Shown: positions 25,465-35,139, counted from the first letter of the stretch. The stretch: DNA of 64,000 nucleotides from Bacteroidales bacterium (GCA_007118495.1 SKRM01000004.1:62001-126000), one strand, 5' to 3'. Translations and numbers: made by a program. Notes: generated by a model not told the origin, from the sequence alone.

Positions 25465-26295
25465 ATGATATCTCATGAAAACAGTGAAACCAAGTACTAT
25501 ACATTTGAGAATCTGTCTGGGTTTGACCAGATTTGTCACTTTGTTTCTACCAGAAAGGGTGGTTTGAGCGATAATCACTTTGCCAGCCTGAATACTGGTT
25601 TCCATGTGGGAGATGATAATTTCAAGGTGCTTCAGAACAGAAGAATACTCGCCAATGCAGTTGGCATTGATATACTGAAGCTCACTTTTGCCAATCAATG
25701 CCACAGCGCCAATGTGGCCATAGTGAATGAAAGCGGACGGGGAAAAGGAGTCCTTGAAAAAGAAACGGCTGTTGACCATACTGACGGATTGGTAACCAAT
25801 GTGAAAGATGTTTGTTTATGTGTACAGGTTGCTGATTGTGTTCCCATATTGCTTTATGATCCCGTCTGCCAGGTTGTCGCAGCCGTTCATGCGGGGTGGA
25901 AAGGAACACTTAGAAAAATTGCCTCTGAAGCCGTAGCCAAAATGATACAACACTACGGTTGCAAGGCCGAAAACATTTATGCCGGGCTTGGGCCATCAAA
26001 CGGCCCTTGCTGTTATGAGGTGGGGCCCGATGTATACAGAGAGGTGAAAATCTCTCTCGGACAGGCAAAAAATATTATCTTTCCTGGAACAAAACCCGAT
26101 AAATATATTTTTGATCAGTGGCAGGCAAATGTCCGGCAACTGACCGATGCCGGATTAAAGAAAGAGCACATTGAGCAATCGGACATATGCACCCAATGCC
26201 ATAGCGACACATTTTTCTCATCCCGTCAAGATCAAGGACATACCGGTCGGTTCATGGCAGGTATTATGCTGAAAAAGCCGAAATATACTGCTTAA
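25465..26295 (+). CDS. pgeF: PgeF/YfiH/LACC1 family multicopper-type purine nucleoside enzyme
   Basis: This cytoplasmic protein of 276 residues belongs to the DUF152 family, named peptidoglycan editing factor in enterics; related human LACC1 (FAMIN) and bacterial members act on purine nucleosides. The metal-binding trio is present: His80 in NQCHSA, Cys125 in VADCVPI, His142 in AVHAGWKG. The ATG at 25465 is chosen because it lies after the predicted transcription start. The frame is open to 25414, but that segment is inside the duplicated promoter. It is the first gene of a four-gene run with pepT (20 bases later). Confidence 0.88.
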   Translation: MISHENSETKYYTFENLSGFDQICHFVSTRKGGLSDNHFASLNTGFHVGDDNFKVLQNRRILANAVGIDILKLTFANQCHSANVAIVNESGRGKGVLEKETAVDHTDGLVTNVKDVCLCVQVADCVPILLYDPVCQVVAAVHAGWKGTLRKIASEAVAKMIQHYGCKAENIYAGLGPSNGPCCYEVGPDVYREVKISLGQAKNIIFPGTKPDKYIFDQWQANVRQLTDAGLKKEHIEQSDICTQCHSDTFFSSRQDQGHTGRFMAGIMLKKPKYTA

Positions 26296-26315
26296 TCCAA
26301 TTCCGGATAATACTT

Positions 26316-27551
26316 ATGAAAAACCTTCTTCTGAAACGTTTCTTGAGGTATGTCTCCATCAATACCGAAAGTGACCCGGAATCAAACACATGCCCAAGTA
26401 GCCTGGGACAGCTTGAATTGGCTGACTTGCTCGTTGATGAGCTGTGTGAATTGGGAATACAAAACGCCCACAAGGATGCATTCGGCTATGTATGGGCCAC
26501 ATTGCCTCCCAACACAGACAAGGATATACCTGCCATGGGCCTGATTGCTCATCTTGACACAAGCCCTGATTTGTCTGGTGAAAATGTAAGGCCGCTGGTT
26601 CATGACAAATACAATGGTAAGAATCTTGTCCTTAACCACGAGAAACAGATTGTAATGCGGGTTGAAACATATCCGGAGCTTAAAATGTATACAGGTCAAA
26701 CCCTTATCACTTCAGATGGGACTACCCTGCTGGGAGCAGATGATAAAGCCGGAATAGCCATCATCATGACGGCCGTTGAGCACTTGTGCAAAAATCCACA
26801 TATACCACACGGAAAAATCTGCATTGCATTTACTCCCGACGAGGAGATCGGAAGAGGTGCAGACCAGTTTGATGTTGAAAAATTCGGTGCCGACTTTGCA
26901 TATACCCTTGATGGAGGGCAATTAGGGGAACTGCAATATGAAAATTTTAATGCTGCATTTGCAAAAGTTATGATCAGCGGTGTCAATATTCATCCCGGTG
27001 AGGCCAGGGGCAAATTGATCAACTCCATGCTGCTCGCAATGGAATTCAATAATATGTTACCAGAAAATGAAACACCTTATCATACCGAAGGATACCAGGG
27101 ATTTTACCACCTTACCAGCATTAGTGGCAGCGTAGATGACACCCTGCTTGAATACATTATACGTGATCACGATAACAGTACATTTGAACATAGAAAAAAC
27201 CGGATCAGGCATATAGCCCATATCCTTAATGAAAAATATGGTGGCACCAGGGTTCAGACTGAAATCAGAGACCAGTATTTCAATATGCAAAACAAGATTC
27301 TTCCGGTTATGCATATTGTAGAATTAGCCAAAAAAGCCATGGAAGTATTGGCTATCAACCCATTGATCCGACCCATCAGGGGAGGCACAGATGGCGCCAG
27401 GCTTTCTTACATGGGGCTTCCCTGCCCCAATTTATTTACAGGAGGCCATAATTTTCATGGTCGCCATGAATTTGTTCCCCTTGAAAGCATGGAGCAAGCT
27501 GTCATGGTCATCTTAAAAATGGGTGAAATGCTTACCAACAATGCCAGGTAA
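26316..27551 (+). CDS. pepT: Peptidase T (tripeptide aminopeptidase)
   Basis: This M20-family di-zinc aminopeptidase of 411 residues removes the N-terminal residue from tripeptides in the cytoplasm. Zinc ligands and catalytic residues are visible in HLDTSPD (His79, catalytic Asp81), LLGADDKAG (bridging Asp), TPDEEIGRGA (catalytic Glu pair), YTLDGGQLG (Asp) and NFHGRHEFVPLE (last His). A dimerisation domain is inserted in the middle (about 210-330). It sits 20 bases after pgeF and five bases before the radical SAM gene. Confidence 0.95.
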   Translation: MKNLLLKRFLRYVSINTESDPESNTCPSSLGQLELADLLVDELCELGIQNAHKDAFGYVWATLPPNTDKDIPAMGLIAHLDTSPDLSGENVRPLVHDKYNGKNLVLNHEKQIVMRVETYPELKMYTGQTLITSDGTTLLGADDKAGIAIIMTAVEHLCKNPHIPHGKICIAFTPDEEIGRGADQFDVEKFGADFAYTLDGGQLGELQYENFNAAFAKVMISGVNIHPGEARGKLINSMLLAMEFNNMLPENETPYHTEGYQGFYHLTSISGSVDDTLLEYIIRDHDNSTFEHRKNRIRHIAHILNEKYGGTRVQTEIRDQYFNMQNKILPVMHIVELAKKAMEVLAINPLIRPIRGGTDGARLSYMGLPCPNLFTGGHNFHGRHEFVPLESMEQAVMVILKMGEMLTNNAR

Positions 27552-27556
27552 CAACA

Positions 27557-28561
27557 ATGAACCATTATATAATTCCTGTATTCATTCCTGAACTTGCCTG
27601 TCCTAACCGCTGTATATACTGCAATCAGCACTGCATTTCAGGGCAGGGAAACATCCCCTCACCCGATGATCTTGATCAGATTATACATAAACATCTTTCA
27701 ACCATGCCCACCGAAAACCGATTTGTTGAAGTAGGCTTTTTCGGAGGGAACTTTACCGGAATAAATCTGGCCATGCAAAAAGCCTTTCTGAAGAAAGCCC
27801 ATTCATGGGTAAAACAACGAAAGATAGACGGTGTTCGGATTTCAACCCGCCCTGATTATGTAAGCAATGACACAATCACATTACTCCTGAAATACAAAGT
27901 AAGCTGCGTTGAGCTGGGGGTACAATCATTTGACAGAAAGGTATTAAGCTTGACAAACAGGGGCCATACAGCTCATGACAGTCGAATAGCCGCATCATTA
28001 ATAAAAGAATCAGGGATCAGACTGGGCATGCAAATGATGATCGGTCTTCCGGGCGACAGTTTTCAAAAATCAATGGATACTGCCCGGCAAATCGTTGAAG
28101 CGGGGGCTGATAATACACGGATATATCCCACCCTGGTCATAAAAGATACGATACTTGCAGATATGTACAGTGCTGGACAGTACCAACCACTTGAAATGGA
28201 TGAGGCCATAGATCAGTGTGCGAAATTGGCAATATTTTTTCAAAAAAACGGAATCAGGGTACTGCGCATGGGTTTACATCCTTCAAAAGAGCTTATGAAT
28301 AATCAAGCTCTGGTGGCAGGGCCCTTTCATCAATCATTTGGAGAATTGGTCATGTCGCGCATGTGGAAAGATGACCTGACAAAGCTTTGCCGTATAGATT
28401 CGCGTCAGATTTTGAGAATTCATGTAGCACCCGGGCAGCTGAATGCAGCCATTGGGCACAAGGCATCCAACAGGCGTATGCTTGAACAGAAACACAGCAA
28501 AGTGGTTTTTGTGGCAGACAACAAATTACAAGGGAGAGACTACCATGTGGATGATTATTGA
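27557..28561 (+). CDS. Elp3-like radical SAM protein of unknown substrate
   Basis: This is a radical SAM enzyme of 334 residues. The [4Fe-4S] cluster motif is Cys15-x3-Cys19-x2-Cys22 (CPNRCIYC). Next come GFFGGNFTGI, RISTRPDYV and ELGVQSFD (about 105-111), which place it in the Elp3/MiaB-like subdivision, and the C-terminal GLHPSKE segment. There is no acetyltransferase domain as in true Elp3. The substrate is unknown. Its last 17 bases overlap the DUF6873 gene, so the two proteins are probably made together and may act together. Confidence 0.82.
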   Translation: MNHYIIPVFIPELACPNRCIYCNQHCISGQGNIPSPDDLDQIIHKHLSTMPTENRFVEVGFFGGNFTGINLAMQKAFLKKAHSWVKQRKIDGVRISTRPDYVSNDTITLLLKYKVSCVELGVQSFDRKVLSLTNRGHTAHDSRIAASLIKESGIRLGMQMMIGLPGDSFQKSMDTARQIVEAGADNTRIYPTLVIKDTILADMYSAGQYQPLEMDEAIDQCAKLAIFFQKNGIRVLRMGLHPSKELMNNQALVAGPFHQSFGELVMSRMWKDDLTKLCRIDSRQILRIHVAPGQLNAAIGHKASNRRMLEQKHSKVVFVADNKLQGRDYHVDDY

Positions 28562-29240
28562 TGCCAGGATGCCGCGTGAGGCCATCACCAGGCTAGAAAC
28601 CCTGGGAGAGGTTATGCCCCTGTCGACAAGGGATATTACCTATCCATCAATTTCTGGTCATCCTGATATTTTTTTTTGCCAGACACCCGATGGAATTATT
28701 GCGGCACCCAATGCACCAGCACATATAATCAGGAAACTTGAAGAGTCAGCCTGTTTGCTACAGGGCGAAAAACCTGCCGGAAGTCAATATCCGGCAAGTT
28801 GCATTTACAATGCATTCGTAAATGCATCACATATGGTTCACAAGCTTGATTATACAGACAAGACAATCATGGACACTGCAGCAAACAAGAAATTGCTTGA
28901 TGTAAAACAAGGTTATTCCAGGTGCAATCTGGTGGAGGCCGGTGGGCTCTATATCACAAGCGATAAGGGCATACAGGATACACTTGAGGCGTTTGGTCTT
29001 GAAACTATGTTTGTCAACCCCCGTCAGATCATCCTACCCTATCAATCTCACGGTTTCATCGGGGGGTGTGCGGCTTCATATAAAGATTTACTGCTGATGA
29101 CAGGCAGCTGCAGCCACTTCAGTGAAGGAGTGGCTCTCCGTGCCGCCCTGGCAGACAGGGGGGTCACCATTTACGAACTGTATGAAGGGCCCCTCTGGGA
29201 TGGAGGAAGCATCATTGTTGTTGATCAAGAAGAGCAATAA
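28545..29240 (+). CDS. DUF6873 (guanidine-modifying-enzyme fold) protein
   Basis: This is a cytoplasmic protein of 231 residues from the ATG at 28545, which has a good AGGGAG ribosome site (rare here) and overlaps the radical SAM gene by 17 bases. The pattern resembles DUF6873, a family assigned to the fold of arginine deiminase and amidinotransferases. Conserved pieces are SGHPDIFF (37-44), NLVEAGGLYITSDKG, HGFIGGC (169-175) and a terminal GPLWDGGSIIVV (215-226). Guanidine-modifying enzymes carry a catalytic Cys just after that last GGS; here it is absent, though Cys175 is present. Function is therefore unknown, and fold assignment is from memory of the family only. Confidence 0.6.
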   Translation: MWMIIDARMPREAITRLETLGEVMPLSTRDITYPSISGHPDIFFCQTPDGIIAAPNAPAHIIRKLEESACLLQGEKPAGSQYPASCIYNAFVNASHMVHKLDYTDKTIMDTAANKKLLDVKQGYSRCNLVEAGGLYITSDKGIQDTLEAFGLETMFVNPRQIILPYQSHGFIGGCAASYKDLLLMTGSCSHFSEGVALRAALADRGVTIYELYEGPLWDGGSIIVVDQEEQ

Positions 29241-30222
29241 GTTCAACCAGGCGATTCGAATAGGCAAACTCATTATCATACCAGACAAGAATCTGTATGA
29301 AATTACCCCCCAGTACACGGGTACTGAGCGCATCAAATACGGCCGAATGGGGGTTACCAACAATATCACTTGAAACCACAGGGTCTTCACAGTATTGAAC
29401 AATTCCCTCCATTTGGCCCTGGCTCGCCTCAAAAATGCACTGGTTGAGTGACTGCCTGGTAACTGGTTTCTTTAATATGGCATTTAATTCTACAAATGAA
29501 CCGTCGCTGACCGGAACCCTGGTAGCAAAACCATCAAATCGATCCTTTAGATAAGGCATCATGTCTTTTACTGCTTTGATGGCACTTGTTGTTGTGGGGA
29601 TGATGTTCTCATTGGCACAGCGTGCCCTCCTGAGGTCAGTATGTGGCGCATCCATCACATTCTGGCTATTGGTGTAAGGATGAACCGTATTCATCAGTGC
29701 CCGGTCAATACCCCAGTTGGCTTCAAGTATAGAAAGTATGGGTGCAATGCAGTTGGTAGTGCATGAGGCATTTGAAATAATGCGATGCTCAGGCCTGATG
29801 CTTTTTTCGTTTACACCAATCACCACCATATGATCAAGGGGTTCCTTTGGTGGGCATGAAAGGATTACCTTACGTACGCCCGGTTGCAAGTGTCCACCCA
29901 GTACATCTCTTGTCAGAAACACCCCTGATGATTCAACCACCATATCAACCTGATGGTCAGACCATGGTATCTTGTCGGGATGAAACATGGCATATTTTCT
30001 TATGGCATGACCATTCACATAAAGCATATCTTCACCATCTCCGCCATGTACTTCATGGCCGAACCGTCCATGTACTGTATCATACTTTAGAAGGTGAACC
30101 AGTGCCCGCATCATCATCGGATCGTTCACTGCTACCACCTCCATATCTGTACGATCATGGATCAGCCTGAATACAAGCTTTCCGATTCTTCCAAACCCAT
30201 TAATTCCAACCCTGATCTTCAT
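29212..30222 (-). CDS. gap: Glyceraldehyde-3-phosphate dehydrogenase, type I (copy 2)
   Basis: This is a second GAPDH of 336 residues from the ATG at 30222 (an upstream TTG at 30243 would lie inside parC). Catalytic residues are intact: Cys154 in SNASCTTNC and His181 in VHPYTNSQ, with the NAD-binding start [10 protein letters not shown]. It differs from copy 1 at the substrate loop (TTTSAIKAVKDMMPYL) and after VNDP, so it may have another cofactor preference or direction. It is not erythrose-4-phosphate dehydrogenase by motif. It lies ten bases after parC and is probably expressed with it. Its 3' end overlaps the convergent DUF6873 gene by 29 bases. Confidence 0.9.
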   Translation of the reverse strand: MKIRVGINGFGRIGKLVFRLIHDRTDMEVVAVNDPMMMRALVHLLKYDTVHGRFGHEVHGGDGEDMLYVNGHAIRKYAMFHPDKIPWSDHQVDMVVESSGVFLTRDVLGGHLQPGVRKVILSCPPKEPLDHMVVIGVNEKSIRPEHRIISNASCTTNCIAPILSILEANWGIDRALMNTVHPYTNSQNVMDAPHTDLRRARCANENIIPTTTSAIKAVKDMMPYLKDRFDGFATRVPVSDGSFVELNAILKKPVTRQSLNQCIFEASQGQMEGIVQYCEDPVVSSDIVGNPHSAVFDALSTRVLGGNFIQILVWYDNEFAYSNRLVELIALLDQQQ

Positions 30223-30232
30223 CTTAAGTGCA

Positions 30233-32974
30233 TTATATATCAAGATCCAGACGGATCTGTTTTTCTTTCATATCAGTTTTTGGCGTAATCCGGTCTCGCC
30301 CTTCAACATAATCCTTAACCTTCTCCTCAACCTTTTCGTCAGCCTTTTCGTCAGCCATTGCTTCAGATTCAACCCCATCCTGATACCCAGGCTCATCTCC
30401 AGGCATAACTTCATCCTCAACTGCAACCTCATCCTCAACCGCTTGGGGTGTAATCCATTCAAACGATTTTACTGGAATACCTGAAAGGCGCTTACCCCTG
30501 GCTTTCTGTCCTTTTACAGCTATAAAATCTGTTATATCAACCTCCTCTTCTGATTTTTGCCGGCGTTCTGAAAGAGTATACTTCAAAAGCAGCCTGGGGT
30601 TTTTATCTGTAGTGACCAGTATCAGTTTATTGGCAGGGTCCTCTCCGATAAAATGCTGCACTTTTCCATTTATCTCCGGCTCAAAACGTTTGATATAATG
30701 CAGTTTCTGTTCAGCATCAAAATAAACCGCCGTAAGGATGGTTCCGGGATGCAACTTGGTAAGAATAGCTGGCAGCTCATCAAAGTGGTTCGATAAGTCA
30801 AAATTCATTACCCGGTAATATCCTCCCTGGTACACCGCAAGTATTTTTTCATCTCCCTTGAAAGCTCCCAGATACTTTCCGCGGTTATCAGCATTCAGAC
30901 GCAAAACAGAATCGTCAAAACTAATATCCATGGCACCCAGTGTTGAGACCCCTTGATCTTTCAAAACAATACGGCGAATAGGATTTTTACTGAGGATATT
31001 CCCTGAAGCCGCCCTGCCCTTAATGGCAAGTTCGCTGAAATCCAGTTCAAATACGGTCTTCTTTAACCGGGGTTTGTGTCTGAGGTAAATGGTTACCACC
31101 TCAGCTTCTCCATTGGGATTCGCTGTAAAATAGAGCACCTTGCTCCCTTTGGTACCTTTGGTCAGGTCATATTCCTTGTCCCGTGTTACCCCCTTGACAG
31201 GGAAGCGTTTCATATAGCTTACTCCGCTTTGCCCATCGCGGTAAATCACATTGTAAATGGTTCTTTCGTCATTTTTTTCAAAAACCGCAATATGAATTAC
31301 ATTGCGGCCAACGAATGATTTGGCCGTTACCCTGGTCACCACGTAGGTACCGTCTTCTCTGAAAACAATGATGTCATCCAGATCAGAACACTCACATACA
31401 AATTCATCTTTCTTGAGTGAGGTGCCGGCAAAACCCTCTGTGCGATTCACATAGAGTTTTTCGTTTGCCACAGCCACCCTCGAAGCCTCAATGCTGTCAA
31501 ATAGTCTGATCTCTGTTTTCCTTTCGCGTCCCTGTCCGTATTTTTTTCTGATGCCCCTGAAATAGTCAATGGCATATTGCACAAGATTATCAAGATGTGA
31601 TCTGACCTTCTCCAGTTTTTCTCCTACCAGCCTGATATCCTTTTCTGCCTTGTTTACATCAAATTTTGAAATCCGCTTTATTCTGATTTCGGTAAGCCTT
31701 ACAATATCATCCCTGGTAATCTCACGGTAAAACTGCTTCCTGAAAGGAGCCAGACCATCTTCAATGGCGACAAGCACGGCCTCCCAGGTCTCGCATTCTT
31801 CAATATCACGGTAGATCCGGTTCTCAATGAATATTTTCTCCAGACTGGCAAAATGTAATTGCTCAAGCAACTCATCCCTCTCAATTTCAAGCTCTCGTTT
31901 TAATAAATGAAGGGTGTAGTCAGTATTGATTTTTAGCACCTCATTTACGGACAAAAATCTTGGCTTCCCATCATCAATAACACAACAATTGGGCGATACA
32001 CCTGTTTCACAATCTGTAAACAGATATAATGCATCAATGGCCTGATCAGGTGAAATGCCCGGAGCCAGGTGAACCAGGATCTCCACATTTTCAGCTGTAT
32101 TATCCTCAATTTTTCTGATTTTGATCTTTCCCTTATCATTGGCAGCCACAATGCTGTCCATCAGATTAACAGTATTTGTACCAAAGGGTATTTCAGTGAT
32201 CACCAGGGTCTTTTTATCAAGGATGTTGATTCTGGCACGAATCCTTACTTTTCCACCACGCTGACCACCATTGTATTTCGAAAAGTCAGCAAATCCTCCC
32301 GAGGGGAAATCTGGCAAGATGTTCGGCTCCTTTCCTTTCAGACTATCAATGCTGGCATCGATGAGCTCCAGAAAATTATGGGGCAGAATTTTAGATGCCA
32401 GCCCTACTGCAATCCCTTCAACACCCTGGGCGAGTAATAGCGGAAACTTAACAGGCAGATGATAAGGTTCTTTATTACGACCATCATAACTGGTTTTCCA
32501 AATGGTTGTCTTGGCGTTGTACAGAATATCATGTGCAAATTTTGAAGGTCTGGCTTCAATATATCTGGCCGCTGCAGCACTATCGCCTGTCAGAATGTTC
32601 CCCCAGTTACCCTGGGTATCAATCAGCAGTTCTTTTTGCCCCAGCTGAACCATGGCATCGCCAATTGAAGCATCACCATGAGGGTGGTATTTCATGGTAT
32701 GGCCAATAATATTAGCCACCTTGTTATAACGGCCGTCGTCCAATTCTTTCATGGCGTGGAGGATTCTCCGCTGAACTGGTTTTAGTCCATCGCGCACATC
32801 AGGTACGGCCCGCTCAAGAATCACATATGAGGCATAATCAAGAAACCAGTCTCTATACATGCCCACCAGCCTTGTCACTTTGCCGGCCTCTTCAAATCCC
32901 GGCTCTGCATCCAGCTGACCACCAGAACTTTCATCCTTGTCAAAATCTTCCTGATATGATTGTTCTTCGCTCAT
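30233..32974 (-). CDS. parC: DNA topoisomerase IV subunit A (ParC-type)
   Basis: This is the breakage-reunion subunit of a type IIA topoisomerase, 913 residues. It decatenates daughter chromosomes together with ParE. Visible are the quinolone-region YHPHGDASIGDAM (about 96-108), catalytic Tyr138 in AAARYIEA, a coiled-coil tower region (about 330-500) and a degenerate beta-pinwheel C-terminal domain. A low-complexity acidic and lysine-rich tail (about 850-913) ends the protein. The N-terminal extension before residue 35 is acidic as well. The C-terminal domain lacks the canonical GyrA box, hence ParC rather than GyrA, which is a moderately firm choice. A TAAATTTG promoter precedes it. Confidence 0.88.
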   Translation of the reverse strand: MSEEQSYQEDFDKDESSGGQLDAEPGFEEAGKVTRLVGMYRDWFLDYASYVILERAVPDVRDGLKPVQRRILHAMKELDDGRYNKVANIIGHTMKYHPHGDASIGDAMVQLGQKELLIDTQGNWGNILTGDSAAAARYIEARPSKFAHDILYNAKTTIWKTSYDGRNKEPYHLPVKFPLLLAQGVEGIAVGLASKILPHNFLELIDASIDSLKGKEPNILPDFPSGGFADFSKYNGGQRGGKVRIRARINILDKKTLVITEIPFGTNTVNLMDSIVAANDKGKIKIRKIEDNTAENVEILVHLAPGISPDQAIDALYLFTDCETGVSPNCCVIDDGKPRFLSVNEVLKINTDYTLHLLKRELEIERDELLEQLHFASLEKIFIENRIYRDIEECETWEAVLVAIEDGLAPFRKQFYREITRDDIVRLTEIRIKRISKFDVNKAEKDIRLVGEKLEKVRSHLDNLVQYAIDYFRGIRKKYGQGRERKTEIRLFDSIEASRVAVANEKLYVNRTEGFAGTSLKKDEFVCECSDLDDIIVFREDGTYVVTRVTAKSFVGRNVIHIAVFEKNDERTIYNVIYRDGQSGVSYMKRFPVKGVTRDKEYDLTKGTKGSKVLYFTANPNGEAEVVTIYLRHKPRLKKTVFELDFSELAIKGRAASGNILSKNPIRRIVLKDQGVSTLGAMDISFDDSVLRLNADNRGKYLGAFKGDEKILAVYQGGYYRVMNFDLSNHFDELPAILTKLHPGTILTAVYFDAEQKLHYIKRFEPEINGKVQHFIGEDPANKLILVTTDKNPRLLLKYTLSERRQKSEEEVDITDFIAVKGQKARGKRLSGIPVKSFEWITPQAVEDEVAVEDEVMPGDEPGYQDGVESEAMADEKADEKVEEKVKDYVEGRDRITPKTDMKEKQIRLDLDI

Positions 32975-33014
32975 GAAGCAATTATAAATAAATCCACATA
33001 ATGTGAAAACCCTG

Positions 33015-33022
33015 CAAATTTA
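33015..33022 (-). promoter_or_regulatory. Promoter of parC-gap2
   Basis: The minus strand reads TAAATTTG followed by C, a full match to TAnnTTTG, 40 bases before the parC ATG. Confidence 0.5.
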
Positions 33023-33045
33023 ACAATAAATCACGTAGACAGTTA

Positions 33046-35082
33046 CTATTTCCAGAACCGCAGCATAAGAACCTCTGCCATAAGAAAAACCATGGCCAGC
33101 ATAAGGAAAAGCTTCCAGAGCGATCTTCCTGTTCCGAGCTGTAACACCAACTGATCAAGCTGTTTATCACCCAAATCAATAACCCCTCCAATGTCTGCCT
33201 GCATATCATCGAATAAACGCTCAATTGAAGACCTATCATAGAATTCCATCAACGATTGGGTGCGATCATAGTTAAAAGACATGCCACTGATTTGTTCCTG
33301 GCCTGCGTACAATGAAAAATTTCCGGCATGGGGAAGCTGATCATAAAAAAACAAGGATAATTCGCCCCCTGAACGCCTGTGCTCAGGAATCACCTCAAAA
33401 CCTTCTCCCCTTAATGCAAGAACCTGATCGCCGGCATAACGACGACCCTGAAGTGTAACTGCCTGTCCACTTCCCAGTACATGGTAAGGTGCCTGCACCT
33501 GGCCACTTTGCAAGGCCATATTCGCCAACATGGGTACAAACAAAGCGTGGCGCTGAAATGTACTAAACGCATCGTCAAGGGGTACTGCTGACACATAGAG
33601 TTTGCCCTCTCCAACCGTAAAAGCTGAAACCAGGGGCAAGCCGTTTCTCAGTTGTAAAATGTCCTCTCTTAATGATTGGGTCTGCCGCTGCACCATATAG
33701 TATTGCTGAACAAGCGGCAGGTCAACACGCTCAGGGAGATGTTCAAAAACACCCTCAAACAACGGATGCAGTTCATTCATACTGCCTACCGATGTGGGCA
33801 CTGTATCAAGACCAGTAAACTGGTCGGCACCCGCCATCTGCAAAAAAGAATTAAATGAGGCGTAGTCCAGATTCCTGCCCGGAAAAACCACCAGACTACC
33901 CCCCCCCCTTACATAACCAAATAACTCCTGGGCCAGCCCTGATGATATTTGATTAAACCCCTCTGCCATGATTAGATTAAATTCTGAAAAGCGTCCATAA
34001 TCAATAGAGAATGAGGGCATAGATTGCAAAGAAAATAAATCATCATGACCAAATAAGGCTTCTAAAAATGGCGATCGGCCCTCTCCTTCAAGCAGCAGTA
34101 CAGGTATGCCTGAAGTTACCTGATAGCTGAAGTACATGCGATCATCAAAAGTGACAGGATAATCAACAATTTCAACAAAGCCCTGCTGAAAAGTACCTGT
34201 GCCGGCTGACCAGCCCAGCTCGATTACCTCCCGGCCACGGGCCGGAATATCATATACGACCACCGAACGTTGCACCCCATCGATATTCAAACGCAATAGC
34301 TGGGAGCTTAAATGGTTGTCAGATTCATTGCGGATGCCCACATGCATGGTAACAGTCTGGCCGGCTAAATGTACCGGACTTTCAAACCAACACGAATCAA
34401 TAAATACATTGTCAGGTTTGACAGGCTCTAAGGGGATGAGAAATTGAGTTGGTCCGCGAATGGAGTCGACGTAAGCCAACTTCGTGGTGCTTTTCTGAAA
34501 ATCACTGATGTAATATACCCGTTCTGTCAACCCTTGCTCAAGCCCGAACAGCTCTTCCATTCTCACCATAACCTCCGTAATATTGCGGGTAACTGGTGAG
34601 ACATCAACCTCTTCAACCATCCGGACAAATTCGTCTCTGCTGACAAAGCGCTGATGTCTTCCTTCAAAATCGTTGGTTAGGAGTAAAAAACGATCAGAAG
34701 GCTGGTAAACTGAAGCCAGTTCAATGGCCCTTGTCCTGGCCTCATCAAGCAGGCTCCCTCTTGCAGACAGTGCCTCCATCGAAAAAGAATTGTCGATATA
34801 AACACCCACGCCTGCAGGGCCCGGACTGTCCAACTCCTGGCCAGATGGGATATAGGGGCGGGCAAACGCCAGTACCAATGCCGTAATGGCGAGTATTCTG
34901 GCCAGGAGCACCAGCAGGTGCTTTAGCCGTGATTCTCGGTGTGCAGCTTCACTAAGCTGCTCCAAAAAGGCTATATTGGGAAAATATATTGTTTTAAACC
35001 TCTTGAACCTGAATAAGTGAATCACAATGGGAATACCCACCGCAAACAAAGCAAGTAAAAAGCCGGGGTATAAAAAATTCAT
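33046..35082 (-). CDS. BatA-domain/VWA membrane protein
   Basis: This is a membrane protein of 678 residues. The N-terminal BatA domain has two membrane helices (about 4-24 and 55-75), with PIVIHLFRFKRFKTIYFPN between them. Then comes a von Willebrand A domain with the metal site Asp97-x-Ser99-x-Ser101 in YIDNSFS. A long extracytoplasmic part (about 200-640) includes a glutamine-amidotransferase-like beta fold, and a C-terminal membrane helix (about 655-675) ends in RFWK. Such proteins are linked to the Bat aerotolerance system, but no MoxR, batB or batC gene is beside it. The exact role is unknown. It starts after a good TAACTTTG promoter. Confidence 0.83.
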   Translation of the reverse strand: MNFLYPGFLLALFAVGIPIVIHLFRFKRFKTIYFPNIAFLEQLSEAAHRESRLKHLLVLLARILAITALVLAFARPYIPSGQELDSPGPAGVGVYIDNSFSMEALSARGSLLDEARTRAIELASVYQPSDRFLLLTNDFEGRHQRFVSRDEFVRMVEEVDVSPVTRNITEVMVRMEELFGLEQGLTERVYYISDFQKSTTKLAYVDSIRGPTQFLIPLEPVKPDNVFIDSCWFESPVHLAGQTVTMHVGIRNESDNHLSSQLLRLNIDGVQRSVVVYDIPARGREVIELGWSAGTGTFQQGFVEIVDYPVTFDDRMYFSYQVTSGIPVLLLEGEGRSPFLEALFGHDDLFSLQSMPSFSIDYGRFSEFNLIMAEGFNQISSGLAQELFGYVRGGGSLVVFPGRNLDYASFNSFLQMAGADQFTGLDTVPTSVGSMNELHPLFEGVFEHLPERVDLPLVQQYYMVQRQTQSLREDILQLRNGLPLVSAFTVGEGKLYVSAVPLDDAFSTFQRHALFVPMLANMALQSGQVQAPYHVLGSGQAVTLQGRRYAGDQVLALRGEGFEVIPEHRRSGGELSLFFYDQLPHAGNFSLYAGQEQISGMSFNYDRTQSLMEFYDRSSIERLFDDMQADIGGVIDLGDKQLDQLVLQLGTGRSLWKLFLMLAMVFLMAEVLMLRFWK

Positions 35083-35131
35083 TGGCTCAGTTAAACAAGA
35101 GAGAAAACAGATTGTTTTCTTTTACAGACTG

Positions 35132-35139
35132 CAAAGTTA
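35132..35139 (-). promoter_or_regulatory. Promoter of the BatA/VWA gene
   Basis: The minus strand reads TAACTTTG followed by C, the classic -7 box, 49 bases before the ATG. TTGG lies 17 bases upstream as a weak -33 element. The remainder of the 189-base gap to the KAS III gene shows no clear plus-strand promoter. Confidence 0.55.

Noticed and set aside
29212-30222. Second GAPDH as erythrose-4-phosphate dehydrogenase
   Set aside because: The catalytic His context VHPYTNSQ and DAPHTDLRRAR follow GAPDH, not the Epd pattern IHSAMHDQQ.
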